The notes under the pieces are model-generated. The model worked only from the letters and a program-made list of their open reading frames with translations, was not told where the DNA came from and ran no database searches. The position numbers and the translations under genes were made by a program. From Burkholderiales bacterium RIFCSPLOWO2_02_FULL_57_36 (GTDB lineage Bacteria; Pseudomonadota; Gammaproteobacteria; Burkholderiales; Burkholderiaceae_D): a DNA stretch of 36,192 bases. The stretch lies in contig MESE01000146.1 of assembly GCA_001770855.1 (NCBI GenBank), positions 1 to 36,192 of the forward strand. The letters are read 5' to 3'. This document shows, piece after piece, positions 16,473 to 24,170 of the stretch. Position 1 is the stretch's first letter; each line of letters begins with the position of its first letter.

Positions 16473-16919
16473 ATGAATACGCTTCCCATCAGCGTGGCGA
16501 AATTCCGGTTCATTTTCCTGTTTGCCATTGCACTCGCGGGCGGATGTGCTGTAGCGCCTCCTGAGCCCTATCCGCAGTCCTCCCCTCGCAGTTCGTATCC
16601 CGTCAGCAAAAAACACGATGCAGCACCGCCCGTTCCGAGCGAACCGCCGATTGATGCCGCTCCGGCAACGCGTCGCCGTGCGGTCCCGTCAACCGTCGAT
16701 CGCCCGATACCGGCGCCGCCATCGCCACGGCCGCAAGACGCCGCAGGAGCGCAGCGGGCGCCCGTCCAGCCCACCGCACCGTTCCCGGTCCAGGTTTGCG
16801 ATGGCGGAGGCTGCTTCGGCCCCGGCGGTGATCGTTACAGCGGCGGTGTCGGCAATATTTACCTGGACAACAATGGCAAGCCTTGCCAGCGCATGGGTTC
16901 CTGGATGCAATGCAATTGA
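16473..16919 (+). CDS. Proline-rich hypothetical lipoprotein (148 aa)
   Basis: An exported protein with a lipoprotein signal (FLFAIALAGGC, Cys25), then about 75 residues rich in Pro, Ala and Arg (a likely disordered spacer), then a compact C-terminal motif with four cysteines (CDGGGCFGPGGDRYSGG, then KPCQRMGSWMQCN). The cysteines could form two disulfides. The plan of lipid anchor, flexible Pro-rich arm and small Cys-rich head suggests a surface or periplasm-spanning protein, but no function is known to me. The ATG at 16473 has no strong ribosome site. Confidence 0.7.
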   Translation: MNTLPISVAKFRFIFLFAIALAGGCAVAPPEPYPQSSPRSSYPVSKKHDAAPPVPSEPPIDAAPATRRRAVPSTVDRPIPAPPSPRPQDAAGAQRAPVQPTAPFPVQVCDGGGCFGPGGDRYSGGVGNIYLDNNGKPCQRMGSWMQCN

Positions 16920-17162
16920 AGAAAAGATACGCAGGGATTTGGTATGCGGGTTCGAATCTTGAAGACCGGCTTGAATACTTCGCGTCTTGCACCGCGGACA
17001 ACATGCCGGTTCATGACATACGCGAAAAGAACGATCGGATCACGATGCGCACAAGTCGTAACTTGTGTAACGAATTAAATCAATCTGCAAGGAAAGCCTG
17101 GATGTGGCCTATATTGAATCGTGGCGTGAAGTCAACGCTCCAAATTGGAATAGGACATCATC

Positions 17163-17573
17163 ATGGCTTTCAATAGGACTTTTTCTTCGCTGGTTATCGT
17201 TGGCGTTCTCGCGGCATCAGTGTCGACTGCGGCGTTTGCGGGCGATCGCCACCATCACAATCGTGGAAACGGCGCTGCGATCGCGGCCGGGATTCTAGGC
17301 GCAGTGGTGATCGGATCGCTGATTGCGAATTCGCAGCCGGCACATGCAGCGCCCCAGCCATACTACGAAGCGCAGCCGCAAGCTTACTATCCGCCCCAGC
17401 CGGTACAGCAGGTTTATTACGGCTCGCAACCGCAATATTACGAAGCTCTGCCGGCCGTCTATGTTCGTGGAGGATATCGCGAGCGGCATGAATATCGTAG
17501 ATATCGGCATCATGATCGGCATGAATACCGTAGAGATCGGGACCATGATCGGCATGGCGGTTATTCGCGATGA
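17163..17573 (+). CDS. Secreted Tyr/Pro/His-rich low-complexity protein (136 aa)
   Basis: An exported protein with a clear signal peptide (SSLVIVGVLAASVSTAAFA, cleaved before GDRHHHN). Next is a glycine-rich hydrophobic segment (AAIAAGILGAVVIGSLIA), then a Tyr/Pro/Gln repeat region (QPYYEAQPQAYYPPQPVQQVYYGSQPQYYEA is spread over residues 65-95) and a basic tail of repeated HDRHEYRR units (residues about 107-130). The hydrophobic segment resembles those found in glycine-zipper proteins. The start ATG at 17163 has a nearby AGGAC site. The His/Asp/Arg tail could bind metals or polyanions, but this is speculation. Confidence 0.75.
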   Translation: MAFNRTFSSLVIVGVLAASVSTAAFAGDRHHHNRGNGAAIAAGILGAVVIGSLIANSQPAHAAPQPYYEAQPQAYYPPQPVQQVYYGSQPQYYEALPAVYVRGGYRERHEYRRYRHHDRHEYRRDRDHDRHGGYSR

Positions 17574-17579
17574 TTTCCC

Positions 17580-17837
17580 ATGCTGCGTCCAATCCTGATA
17601 ACCGGCCTGAACATCGTGTCTAACGCACAAGACAGGCCCGGCAAACATGTAAAGGCCGCGCCGCTGCCGAGCTGTTGCGCATGCACGTGCCCGGTATGTG
17701 GAAACAATTATTTTGCGGATCCGGTGCGGCTGAAGCACGGCAGGCAATCAACCTGCAGCCGCGCCTGTTCGTACAAGCTGCGCGTCAGCTTGCGTACAGC
17801 GCCATTTTTCACAAAATCGCACAAAGCGACGATTTAG
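17580..17837 (+). CDS. Small putative zinc-finger protein (85 aa)
   Basis: An 85-codon frame starting 6 bases after the preceding stop. Residues 36-67 hold a four-cysteine motif: CPVCGNNYFADPVRLKHG, then CSRACSYKLR (Cys-x2-Cys ... Cys-x3-Cys). This arrangement, with basic residues between the pairs, resembles the zinc knuckle found beside HNH nuclease folds and in small DNA-binding proteins; no HNH catalytic residues follow. There is no good ribosome site, but the close spacing to the upstream gene would allow translational coupling; a GTG near 17616 is another possible start. The motif is the main reason to keep this call. Confidence 0.45.
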   Translation: MLRPILITGLNIVSNAQDRPGKHVKAAPLPSCCACTCPVCGNNYFADPVRLKHGRQSTCSRACSYKLRVSLRTAPFFTKSHKATI

Positions 17838-17867
17838 CCGCATTCTTGCCGGCGGCTGCGCGAGCCC

Positions 17868-18713
17868 TTACTCCGCATGCTGATAGCGCAAGCGCTCTTC
17901 TTCTTCCTTGCGCGCGAGTTGAAGCTCTCGAATCACCGCGCCCACATCCGCCGGGCGGTTATCGATTTCAACATGTCCGGTCAGCGCCGTATCGGGACGC
18001 AACAGACCGGCCTGATACAGCGCCCAGATTTCCTTGCCGAATTGCCGATCGAGCAGCTGCGGCGCAAAGCGGCTGAAGTAAGTTGCCAGGTTTGCGACGT
18101 CACGCTCCAGCATTGTCCCGGCGGTGGTGTTGCCGGCGGCATCCACGGCTTGCGGCAAATCGATGATCACCGGCCCTTCGGCACCGACGAGAATATTGTA
18201 TTCCGAGAGATCGCCATGAATGATCCCGGCGCACAGCATCAATACCACTTGATGCAGCAACTGCGCATGATAGTTCAGCGCCAGCGCTTCGGTCAGCTCC
18301 ACATCGTTGAGCCGCGGCGCCGCATTGCCGGCGGCATCCGTCACAAGGTCCATCAGCAGCACGCCTTCGAAACAGATATACGGCTGCGGAACCCGCACGC
18401 CGGCCGCGGCAAGCCGGTATAGCGCATCCACTTCGGCGTTTTGCCAGACTTCTTCCTGCATCTTGCGTCCGTAGCGCGTACCCTTCTCCATCGCACGAGC
18501 CTGCCGGCTGTTTTTCACCTTGCGGCCTTCCTGATAGGACGCGTTTTGCCGGAAACTGCGCTGGTTGGCTTCCTTGTAAACTTTTGCGCAACGAATTTCA
18601 TCGCCACAGCGCACCACGTAGACGGTGGCTTCTTTACCGCTCATGAGCTGGCGGATGACGGAATCCACGAGTCCCTCTTCGACGAGCGGCTGGATTCTTT
18701 TTGGTGTTTTCAT
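17868..18713 (-). CDS. RIO-type serine protein kinase
   Basis: An atypical Ser/Thr kinase of the RIO family, 281 residues from ATG 18713 (MKTPKRIQPLVEEG). Kinase landmarks are intact: nucleotide loop SGKEATVY (25-32), the conserved Lys44 in CAKVYK, catalytic loop HGDLSEYN with Asp168 and Asn173, and the metal-binding IIDLPQAVD with Asp185. Bacterial RIO kinases are poorly understood; archaeal and eukaryotic members act in ribosome maturation. A longer reading from TTG 18782 adds 23 residues without homology or ribosome site and is not favoured. It is cytoplasmic, with an acidic/basic coiled tail (ARKEEEERLRYQHAE). It appears monocistronic. Confidence 0.9.
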   Translation of the reverse strand: MKTPKRIQPLVEEGLVDSVIRQLMSGKEATVYVVRCGDEIRCAKVYKEANQRSFRQNASYQEGRKVKNSRQARAMEKGTRYGRKMQEEVWQNAEVDALYRLAAAGVRVPQPYICFEGVLLMDLVTDAAGNAAPRLNDVELTEALALNYHAQLLHQVVLMLCAGIIHGDLSEYNILVGAEGPVIIDLPQAVDAAGNTTAGTMLERDVANLATYFSRFAPQLLDRQFGKEIWALYQAGLLRPDTALTGHVEIDNRPADVGAVIRELQLARKEEEERLRYQHAE

Positions 18714-18846
18714 AAGTAGGTGAGCATTCAATTGGCCGGATCGGTGGGTCCCGCCATCGATCACTGCGGATCTTGTGGACAACGGAGTGTATCAAGATGA
18801 CGGCCTTTGCGCTGAAACATTGATTCGCCATCCGCATAACAAAAGA

Positions 18847-18872
18847 GACATCTCAAGAGATGTCCCTTTTTT
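18847..18872 (-). terminator. Intrinsic terminator (probably bidirectional)
   Basis: GACATCTC-AA-GAGATGTC forms an 8-bp inverted repeat (effective loop of 6), flanked by AAAAGA on one side and CCTTTTTT on the other. It lies 67 bp past the stop of the minus-strand glycine-zipper gene, whose transcripts it would end; the longer T-run favours the plus strand, so it may act both ways. Confidence 0.75.
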
Positions 18873-18938
18873 CCGACACTATGCCGCGCTAAGTTTCGGA
18901 ATTCATAAGCGTCCTGCAGACTTTACGCTTTGCGAACA

Positions 18939-20021
18939 TTACAGATCGCGTGCCAGCACGCCGTCCGTGATCCTGACTTTGTCACCGATCCGATAGCCTG
19001 GATCTGCGGCATAGGTAACGGTTTGCGTGCCGCCATTTTGCAGCCGCACCAGGACTTCGTAGTGCTGGGTTTTCCTAACGTTGCCTTCGATTGCACGGCC
19101 GGCGAGCGCACCGCCGATTACACCGACGACGGTCGCCGCTGTCTTGCCGCTGCCGCCGCCAACCTGGTTGCCCAGCAATCCGCCAACCACGCCGCCGCCG
19201 ATTGCGCCTAGATAGCCGCCGTCGCCTTTGACTTCAACGACGTTGACCGCTTCGATAGTGCCGCAATTGGCGCACATTCTTGCGGCACGCGGCGCCGGGG
19301 CCGGAGCAACGTTGCTCATCAATGCCTTGCCCAGCGTTGCGCTGGTAATGCGATCGCCTACCCGCAAATCTGCTTTCACGGCGCTGTTGGATGCAATTCG
19401 GTCGCGGCGTTTAATCGTATAGACACCGGTATATTCACCGCTTTTCACTTCATCCAGAAAGAATTTTCCTCTGGCGCCGTCGATGGCAATCTCGGCCTTT
19501 CCGCCAGGTGTGCCGTAAAGCGTGAACGCAAGGTCGTTTCCGCGCCCCAGTTCAGGGCTTGGCTGCACATCGAATCGTGTAATTTTCGGCAATGCGCCGC
19601 CGGCTTGGCGCGGTGCACGATATCCGACACCGGCCTGCAACGACTCGCTCAGTACATTGCTGACGACTTGATTGCCGACACGCAGGTTGGCCGTTACCGA
19701 ACTACGCGGCGTAATTTGGTCGCGCCCGCTGATGATGTACGCACCTTCGTAGTGGCCTGCCTCAACCTCGTACAGATTCAGGTTGCGCTGCGCTCCTTCG
19801 ATACGCAGGTTCGCCGTACCGCCGGGCGTGCCGTAGATCGTGAAATTGAGCTCGGTGCCTGCTGTCAGGCGCCGTACTTCGTCGACATGGAAGCCGTCGA
19901 TTCTGGGTGTTTGGACATTGCTGCTGTAGTGCTGGGCGTTAGCCTTGCTGGTTACCAGTCCAAGCGACAAAAGCGGTAGCAGCGCAAACAGGCCGATGAG
20001 GAATTTCTGATAGGTTTTTAT
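18939..20021 (-). CDS. Glycine-zipper (SlyB-like) envelope protein with putative ATA start
   Basis: An exported protein of about 360 residues. The signal peptide is KTYQKFLIGLFALLPLLSLG... ending KANA/Q. Two repeated beta-sandwich modules follow (TAGTELNFTIYGTPGGTANLR and GRGNDLAFTLYGTPGGKAEIA). Then comes CANCGTIEAV, a glycine-zipper membrane segment (GGYLGAIGGGVVGGLLGNQVG, GVIGGALAGRAIEG) and a C-terminal strand domain typical of the SlyB/17-kDa antigen family (YEVLVRLQNGGTQTVTY, GDKVRITDGVLARDL). No in-frame ATG precedes the signal peptide: an AGGAG site (20028-20032) stands 6 bases before ATA at 20021, exactly where ATG is expected. The alternative is GTG at 20060, which adds 13 residues and lacks a ribosome site. 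Confidence 0.85.
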   Translation of the reverse strand: MKTYQKFLIGLFALLPLLSLGLVTSKANAQHYSSNVQTPRIDGFHVDEVRRLTAGTELNFTIYGTPGGTANLRIEGAQRNLNLYEVEAGHYEGAYIISGRDQITPRSSVTANLRVGNQVVSNVLSESLQAGVGYRAPRQAGGALPKITRFDVQPSPELGRGNDLAFTLYGTPGGKAEIAIDGARGKFFLDEVKSGEYTGVYTIKRRDRIASNSAVKADLRVGDRITSATLGKALMSNVAPAPAPRAARMCANCGTIEAVNVVEVKGDGGYLGAIGGGVVGGLLGNQVGGGSGKTAATVVGVIGGALAGRAIEGNVRKTQHYEVLVRLQNGGTQTVTYAADPGYRIGDKVRITDGVLARDL

Positions 20022-20111
20022 GATGTTCTCCTGATGGAATGCATTGATTTTTATAAGCACAACTCATCGATGGATCGCCGCGTTGCGCGATCCATCGATC
20101 AAGCCGGGTGC

Positions 20112-20465
20112 TTAATGGCCGTGCTTGTTTTTGCCGTGACGTTTGTTATGTTTTTTACTCTTGCGGAAATCGTTACGCGCATGCGCCTCGGCGCTCACCG
20201 CTTGTCCGTGATTGTTCGGGTTGTTCCGCCATTCGGTGGCGCGGATCCGGCGCTCACTCCACTCCTGGTCGTAGTTCGGTTGCACGTAGACGGTACGCGG
20301 TTGTACGTAGACCGTGCGCGGCTGCACGTAGACAGGTCGAGGTTGAACAATTACACCCGGTACGCCGATGTTGATATCGACGTTTGCCGCAACGGCAGGG
20401 GTTACAGCGAGCATCAGGGTGGCGCTTGCAGCCAACGCTGCTACTACAGTCAGGTACTTTTTCAT
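20112..20465 (-). CDS. Secreted PXPV-repeat-type protein (117 aa)
   Basis: An exported basic protein starting at ATG 20465 after a GGAG site. The signal peptide (KKYLTVVAALAASATLMLAV, cleavage near AVAA) is followed by a short repeat region with three copies of a VYVQPR-T/P unit (residues about 45-62), like the PXPV repeat proteins of proteobacteria. The C-terminus is rich in His, Lys and Arg (ARNDFRKSKKHNKRHGKNKHGH), as in other small periplasmic proteins of unknown role. The open frame continues 17 codons upstream without a ribosome site. Probably its own transcription unit. Confidence 0.85.
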   Translation of the reverse strand: MKKYLTVVAALAASATLMLAVTPAVAANVDINIGVPGVIVQPRPVYVQPRTVYVQPRTVYVQPNYDQEWSERRIRATEWRNNPNNHGQAVSAEAHARNDFRKSKKHNKRHGKNKHGH

Positions 20466-20567
20466 CACGTTTCTCCGGTTAAGGACTTCTTGTAGGTGGA
20501 ACAGACTGGGCGACAAGTCGACGTTGTTACTTGTCTACCTGCCCCCCAGCCATGGGGTTGCTTTTTC

Positions 20568-21410
20568 TTAAGGAGCAGGTTGGGTAACCGTATTTTGATC
20601 AAGGGTGACCGCAGTTCCTGCCAATAATCTGCCGTTTATCGATGCACCGGTCTTCATGGCGATTGATGTCTGGGACAGGATTACACCGCTAAATTTCGAG
20701 GTGGTTCCGATGTCCGCAGCGGCGAAAGTTTGCCAAAAAATGTTTTTGGGCAGTGCGCCTCCGGCCAGAATGACCTGCACACCCGAGCTCACGGTAAGGC
20801 CTTGCGCGATCTGGAAGATCCAGACATCGTTCGGACCGCCCGTGAGCGTGACGTTGGTTGGAATTAAAACCGGGGTGGTCCACTTGTAGGTGGCAGGACC
20901 AAGATTGAGGCCGCCGATATTTCCGGCTCCCAGTTCAGTGTAATCGGGCGCCCTTCCTGCAGCATCGGTGTAAGCCGTTCCCTTGGCGTTTATTGCTGCC
21001 GTCAAGCCGGTTGCGTCTGTCACCAAGCACGGCAGAGGGCCCGCGGCATCGACGCTGTAGATCGTCCCGGTCACTTGCGCACAAGTCAAGCCGATGCCGG
21101 CGCCGGTCGCCGGACTCAAGCCGACATTACCGGTCACTGCGGAAGTCGGAACATTCGTAATTTCTGATTGGGCCAACACCACGAAATTTCCGGCCGCACC
21201 GAGATTTACCGGCGCCGGGCCGCGGCCGGTAACGCCGGCACCCACGCCTGCGCCTCCACCTACGCCTGGGGCGGTAACTGTAGCTGACGCAGAGCCTGAA
21301 GCTGAAGCCGCATCGCTACCGCCGCCACCGCCGCATCCTGTCACCGAAGCTGCGACCAGCAATGTCAGCAATCCCATCAGGGGTTTAGGTAATTTTTCGA
21401 ATCTGTTCAT
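20568..21410 (-). CDS. DUF3494 ice-binding family lipoprotein
   Basis: A 280-residue lipoprotein. The signal has lipobox VTGC with Cys26, followed by five glycines and a Ser/Ala/Gly-rich linker (to about residue 65). Residues 68-280 are one DUF3494 ice-binding domain: VNLGAAGNFVVLAQSEITN, SAVTGNVGLSPATGAGI, a helix (LTAAINAKGTAYTDAAGR), LGPATYKWTTPVLIPTN, NDVWIFQIAQGLTVSSGV, ending SINGRLLAGTAVTLDQNTV. Studied members bind ice and inhibit recrystallisation or adhere to ice; others may only be adhesive. Ice binding is inferred from the family. The AGAGGGA ribosome site is good. A second paralogue lies at 24171-25484. Confidence 0.92.
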   Translation of the reverse strand: MNRFEKLPKPLMGLLTLLVAASVTGCGGGGGSDAASASGSASATVTAPGVGGGAGVGAGVTGRGPAPVNLGAAGNFVVLAQSEITNVPTSAVTGNVGLSPATGAGIGLTCAQVTGTIYSVDAAGPLPCLVTDATGLTAAINAKGTAYTDAAGRAPDYTELGAGNIGGLNLGPATYKWTTPVLIPTNVTLTGGPNDVWIFQIAQGLTVSSGVQVILAGGALPKNIFWQTFAAADIGTTSKFSGVILSQTSIAMKTGASINGRLLAGTAVTLDQNTVTQPAP

Positions 21411-21926
21411 TTGATTCCCTCTTCATTTGATCCCGCGAGCTACCGTTGTATCGGCGTTCCGCTGCGGAGGCGGATTCTGATATGCGATATCAAGATTCCG
21501 CGGTTGACGTGCTAGGCGACGATGGCATTTCTCTGCCTGGCTGTTTCCAATTCAACAATCGAATCAACCAAGCCCAGACCATTCGTCGATGACATACTTA
21601 TCCGCCTTTCGGCGACGACGCTCCGTTCGTTGCCGTACATAACTAACAAGAAAATTAAAGAGAAAGAACAAGCGGGATTAAAACCATGCAAGGCGAGGAA
21701 AAAACAGTGCCGGCATCTCAGGGGGATTGCCGTTCCGGAAAACGCACGGTCAGGCGTTATTTGTTTGAATCGGTCAGCGAGCGCAATGCCGGCAATCGTT
21801 TCGAAGCACTTCGAAGCATTTGATCCGGTATGCGATACCGGATGGTTTAGCCTATTCCAGGGCGCAGCCCTGTCGTGTATCCGGTGCAATGCGGATCAGC
21901 GACGCTGATCCGCATTGCGGCCGGAC
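21411..21926. other. Intergenic region; three hairpins at its right end, no convincing gene
   Basis: About 515 bp upstream of the ice-binding gene and downstream of the OmpA-like gene, both on the minus strand. Overlapping open frames (plus 21522-21908, minus 21512-21889) show no known motif, signal peptide or ribosome site. The structured part is described separately. Confidence 0.45.
21823..21918. other. Cluster of three perfect hairpins with 3-base loops
   Basis: Hairpin 1 (21823-21843) is ATCCGGTAT-GCG-ATACCGGAT. Hairpin 2 (21858-21872) is CAGGGC-GCA-GCCCTG. Hairpin 3 (21886-21918) has 15-bp arms (GCAATGCGGATCAGC at 21886-21900) around GAC. Spacers are 14 and 13 bases. They follow the stop of the OmpA-like gene on the minus strand by 8 bases. 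There is no T-run, so if the last acts in termination it is not the classic kind. A role in 3' mRNA protection, a REP-like element or a small RNA are alternatives. Confidence 0.6.
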
Positions 21927-22604
21927 TTAGCGCTGTGCTTCGGCGACGTAAATCTCGACGCGGCGATTGCGGGCACGGCCGGCATTGTCGTTATTCGACG
22001 CAATCGGTTCGTAAGAACCTCTGCCCGATACCGAGAAGCGGTTCGATGCAACACCGCGGCTGCTCACGTAGTCACGGGTGTTCGCTGCGCGGTCGACCGA
22101 CAAGGGATTGTTGATGGCATCGCTGCCGGTATTGTCGGTATGGCCGATGATGGTCACCGTGGTAGCAGGATTTTCGTTCAGCGTGCTCGAAAAGCGATCC
22201 AGGACCGGACGGAAATTCGATTTGATATCCGAACGGCCGGTATCAAACGAGATGTCACTCGGGATTTCCAGCTTCAGACGATTGTCCGCCGTCTGGGTCA
22301 CCTGGACGCCGGTACCCTGGGTTGCCTGCTCCATGGTCCGTTTCTGGTTTTCCATGCGGGTTGACCAGATATTGCCGATCAACGCGCCTGCCGCGCCACC
22401 CAGCACCGCGCCGCCTGCCGCGCGCTTGCCGCCGCCATCGCCGGTTGTGCCGCCGATGATCGCGCCGAGGCCGGCACCGATCCCGGCGCCGGTAGCCGTA
22501 CCCTTCTGGGTCGGCGACATTTCGGCGCAGCCGGCGATCAGGACTGTGACGGCAATCGCGCCGATGATGGATTTGCTAAAGCGCTTGCGTGTAGGTTGAT
22601 TCAT
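21927..22604 (-). CDS. OmpA-family lipoprotein with glycine zipper (YiaD-like)
   Basis: A 225-residue outer-membrane lipoprotein. The signal ends in lipobox IAGC (Cys26). A glycine-zipper segment follows (GTATGAGIGAGLGAIIGGTTG, GGAVLGGAAGALIG, about residues 35-75). The OmpA C-terminal peptidoglycan-binding domain is at residues 110-225, with SFDTGRSDIKSNFRPVLDRF, TIIGHTDNTGSD and the closing GRARNRRVEIYV. It anchors the outer membrane to the cell wall. The start at ATG 22604 is set by AGGAG 8 bases upstream; a longer reading adds 23 residues with no site. The next gene upstream on the same strand (22696-22842) encodes a tiny membrane protein 91 bp away. Confidence 0.92.
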   Translation of the reverse strand: MNQPTRKRFSKSIIGAIAVTVLIAGCAEMSPTQKGTATGAGIGAGLGAIIGGTTGDGGGKRAAGGAVLGGAAGALIGNIWSTRMENQKRTMEQATQGTGVQVTQTADNRLKLEIPSDISFDTGRSDIKSNFRPVLDRFSSTLNENPATTVTIIGHTDNTGSDAINNPLSVDRAANTRDYVSSRGVASNRFSVSGRGSYEPIASNNDNAGRARNRRVEIYVAEAQR

Positions 22605-22695
22605 TGTAATTCTCCTTGTTTGCTGCATTTGTTTGAGTGCATTGAGCGGGTGACGGCAGCCTGTTGGCGGCACGCCGACCCATTTTGTTTCGAGA

Positions 22696-22842
22696 CTAAA
22701 TACCTCGACCGCTGATCAAGCGCACCAGTATCGCGATCACGGCAACCACCAATAAAATATGGATGAACCCGCCGATGGTGTAGGAAGTGACTAGGCCAAG
22801 CAGCCAAAGAATGACCAGGACGACGGCAATGGTATAAAGCAT
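22696..22842 (-). CDS. Lmo0937-family small membrane protein (48 aa)
   Basis: A 48-residue protein made almost wholly of two hydrophobic segments: MLYTIAVVLVILWLLGLVTS, then IGGFIHILLVVAVIAILVRL and a short tail (ISGRGI). This matches the short Lmo0937-type membrane proteins, widespread and of unknown function. The start ATG (22842) follows an AGAGGA site with 6-base spacing; the stop TAG is at 22696-22698. A longer open frame on the same strand in a different register covers it but looks non-coding. Confidence 0.85.
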   Translation of the reverse strand: MLYTIAVVLVILWLLGLVTSYTIGGFIHILLVVAVIAILVRLISGRGI

Positions 22843-22887
22843 GATTTTCCTCTTGTATGTAACGTTGCAATGTTGTGATGGCCCGTA

Positions 22888-24018
22888 TTACCTTGTGCCG
22901 GAGACTTCGACGTCCACGCGGCGATCAGGCTGCAGGCAGGCGATCAATTTCGAGGTGGCTTTTTCGCCCTTGCATTCACCTGGCTTTGTCACGGGATCCG
23001 ATCCGTTGACTCCTGTGGCGCCGATCTTGTCCGCAGGAATTCCCGCGGACTGCACCAGATAGGTTTTGACTGCGTCGGCGCGGCGCGTCGACAGCTTCAC
23101 GTTATAAGCGTGCGAGCCAAGCCGATCGGTATGGCCGGTCACCGCGATGAGGCCATAGTCGGTGCCGCGCAGGTCTGCCGCAAACTTGTCGAGCGCCTGG
23201 CTGCCTGCAGGCCTGACGGTCGACTTGTCGAAGTCGAACAGCGAGTCCGCCGAAAAACTGACCTTCATCGGCGCGGGAGGCGGTGTCGCAATCACCGGCG
23301 CAGGGGCTGCTGCAACATAGACAGGGGCCGGTGCAATATATTCAGGAGTCGCCGCGCGCGGGGCCGCCGTTCTTCCACCGAATCGATACACCAGACCGAC
23401 CGAGACCAGGTCGATGTCGCCCTTGTTGCCGACTGCATCGTTGATCCGGTAACGCTCCACTTCGCCGCGAACCGCCAGAGCGTCAGTGAAGGCGTATTGC
23501 AGTCCCAGACCGACCTTGAAGTTGGTATCGCGCTTGCTCGGGTTCGGATTGTTCACACGCACCGCGCCGGTTCCGGTGAACCGGTCCTTGGCTTCGGCGT
23601 AAGTCACGCCGGCGCGGCCGAACGCGGAAAACTTTTCGGTGATGGGCAGTATGCCGACCAGGTCGAGATTCAGGCCTTGGACCTTGATATCGCCGCGCAG
23701 TGTTCCGGCCGGCACCGTGGTTGCGGTATAACCGAATTTTCCAAGATTGAAGTAACCGCCTTCAAGCGCAAAGTTCTTGTTGAGCTGATAACCGCCGAAA
23801 ATCTTGAAGCCGGTGGACCGATCATCATCGGCGATCGTGCTCGACGCAAAACCGCCGGCCCTCAATCCATCGGTAATCCTCGCGTCGTCGATGGTGGCTC
23901 TCGACTGACCGACGTTGGTCCCGACATACCAGCCTTTATCGTCCGCTGATGCGAATGGGCTGGCAATTGCGGCTAGTGCCGCCAATCCCAAGGCCCTTGA
24001 TGCTTTTGTTAATTTCAT
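22888..24018 (-). CDS. OmpA-type outer membrane porin/anchor protein
   Basis: A 376-residue outer-membrane protein. Signal peptide MKLTKASRALGLAALAAIAS to FASA, then an 8-strand OmpA-like barrel (about 27-215: GWYVGTNVGQSRATI, GFKIFGGYQLNKNFALEGGY, FSAFGRAGVTYAEAKD, VSVGLVYRFGG). A Pro/Ala/Val hinge follows (APAPVYVAAAPAPVIATPPP, about 225-250), then the peptidoglycan-binding OmpA domain (SLFDFDKSTVRPAGSQALD, VTGHTDRLGSHAYN, CLQPDRRVDVEV). Two cysteines in the last domain (ECKGEK..., LIACLQ) match the usual disulfide of this family. The start ATG 24018 follows a CGGAGAAG site. It lies directly upstream of the Lmo0937-type gene on the same strand (45-bp gap), so co-transcription is possible. 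Confidence 0.93.
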   Translation of the reverse strand: MKLTKASRALGLAALAAIASPFASADDKGWYVGTNVGQSRATIDDARITDGLRAGGFASSTIADDDRSTGFKIFGGYQLNKNFALEGGYFNLGKFGYTATTVPAGTLRGDIKVQGLNLDLVGILPITEKFSAFGRAGVTYAEAKDRFTGTGAVRVNNPNPSKRDTNFKVGLGLQYAFTDALAVRGEVERYRINDAVGNKGDIDLVSVGLVYRFGGRTAAPRAATPEYIAPAPVYVAAAPAPVIATPPPAPMKVSFSADSLFDFDKSTVRPAGSQALDKFAADLRGTDYGLIAVTGHTDRLGSHAYNVKLSTRRADAVKTYLVQSAGIPADKIGATGVNGSDPVTKPGECKGEKATSKLIACLQPDRRVDVEVSGTR

Positions 24019-24128
24019 GTTCTTCTCCGAAAGGATTCAAAAATTCTTGCACCTGTTGTGCAGTGATGTTCTGTTTCAGGCAAGCCGGCGGAATTCGTCG
24101 AGCACCGCCATGGTTGCGCCGCTAAACG

Positions 24129-24164
24129 GGCGGCTAGTCTGGCCTGAAGTCGAGACTAGCCGCC
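24129..24164 (-). terminator. Strong hairpin after the second ice-binding gene
   Basis: Perfect 12-bp inverted repeat (GGCGGCTAGTCT / AGACTAGCCGCC) with a 12-base loop, starting 6 bp past the stop of the minus-strand gene at 24171. The downstream T-run is poor (CCCGTTTAGC), so it is a likely but not classic terminator. Confidence 0.6.
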
Positions 24165-24170
24165 TTCCTG

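Noticed and set aside
20544..20566. CCCCA-GCCA-TGGGG followed by TTGCTTTTT, a plus-strand terminator shape.
   Set aside because: Only a 5-bp stem, and no plus-strand gene precedes it; kept out for weak support.
21512..21908. Overlapping 125-128 codon frames in the gap after the OmpA-like gene.
   Set aside because: No ribosome sites or motifs, and they run through the hairpin cluster.
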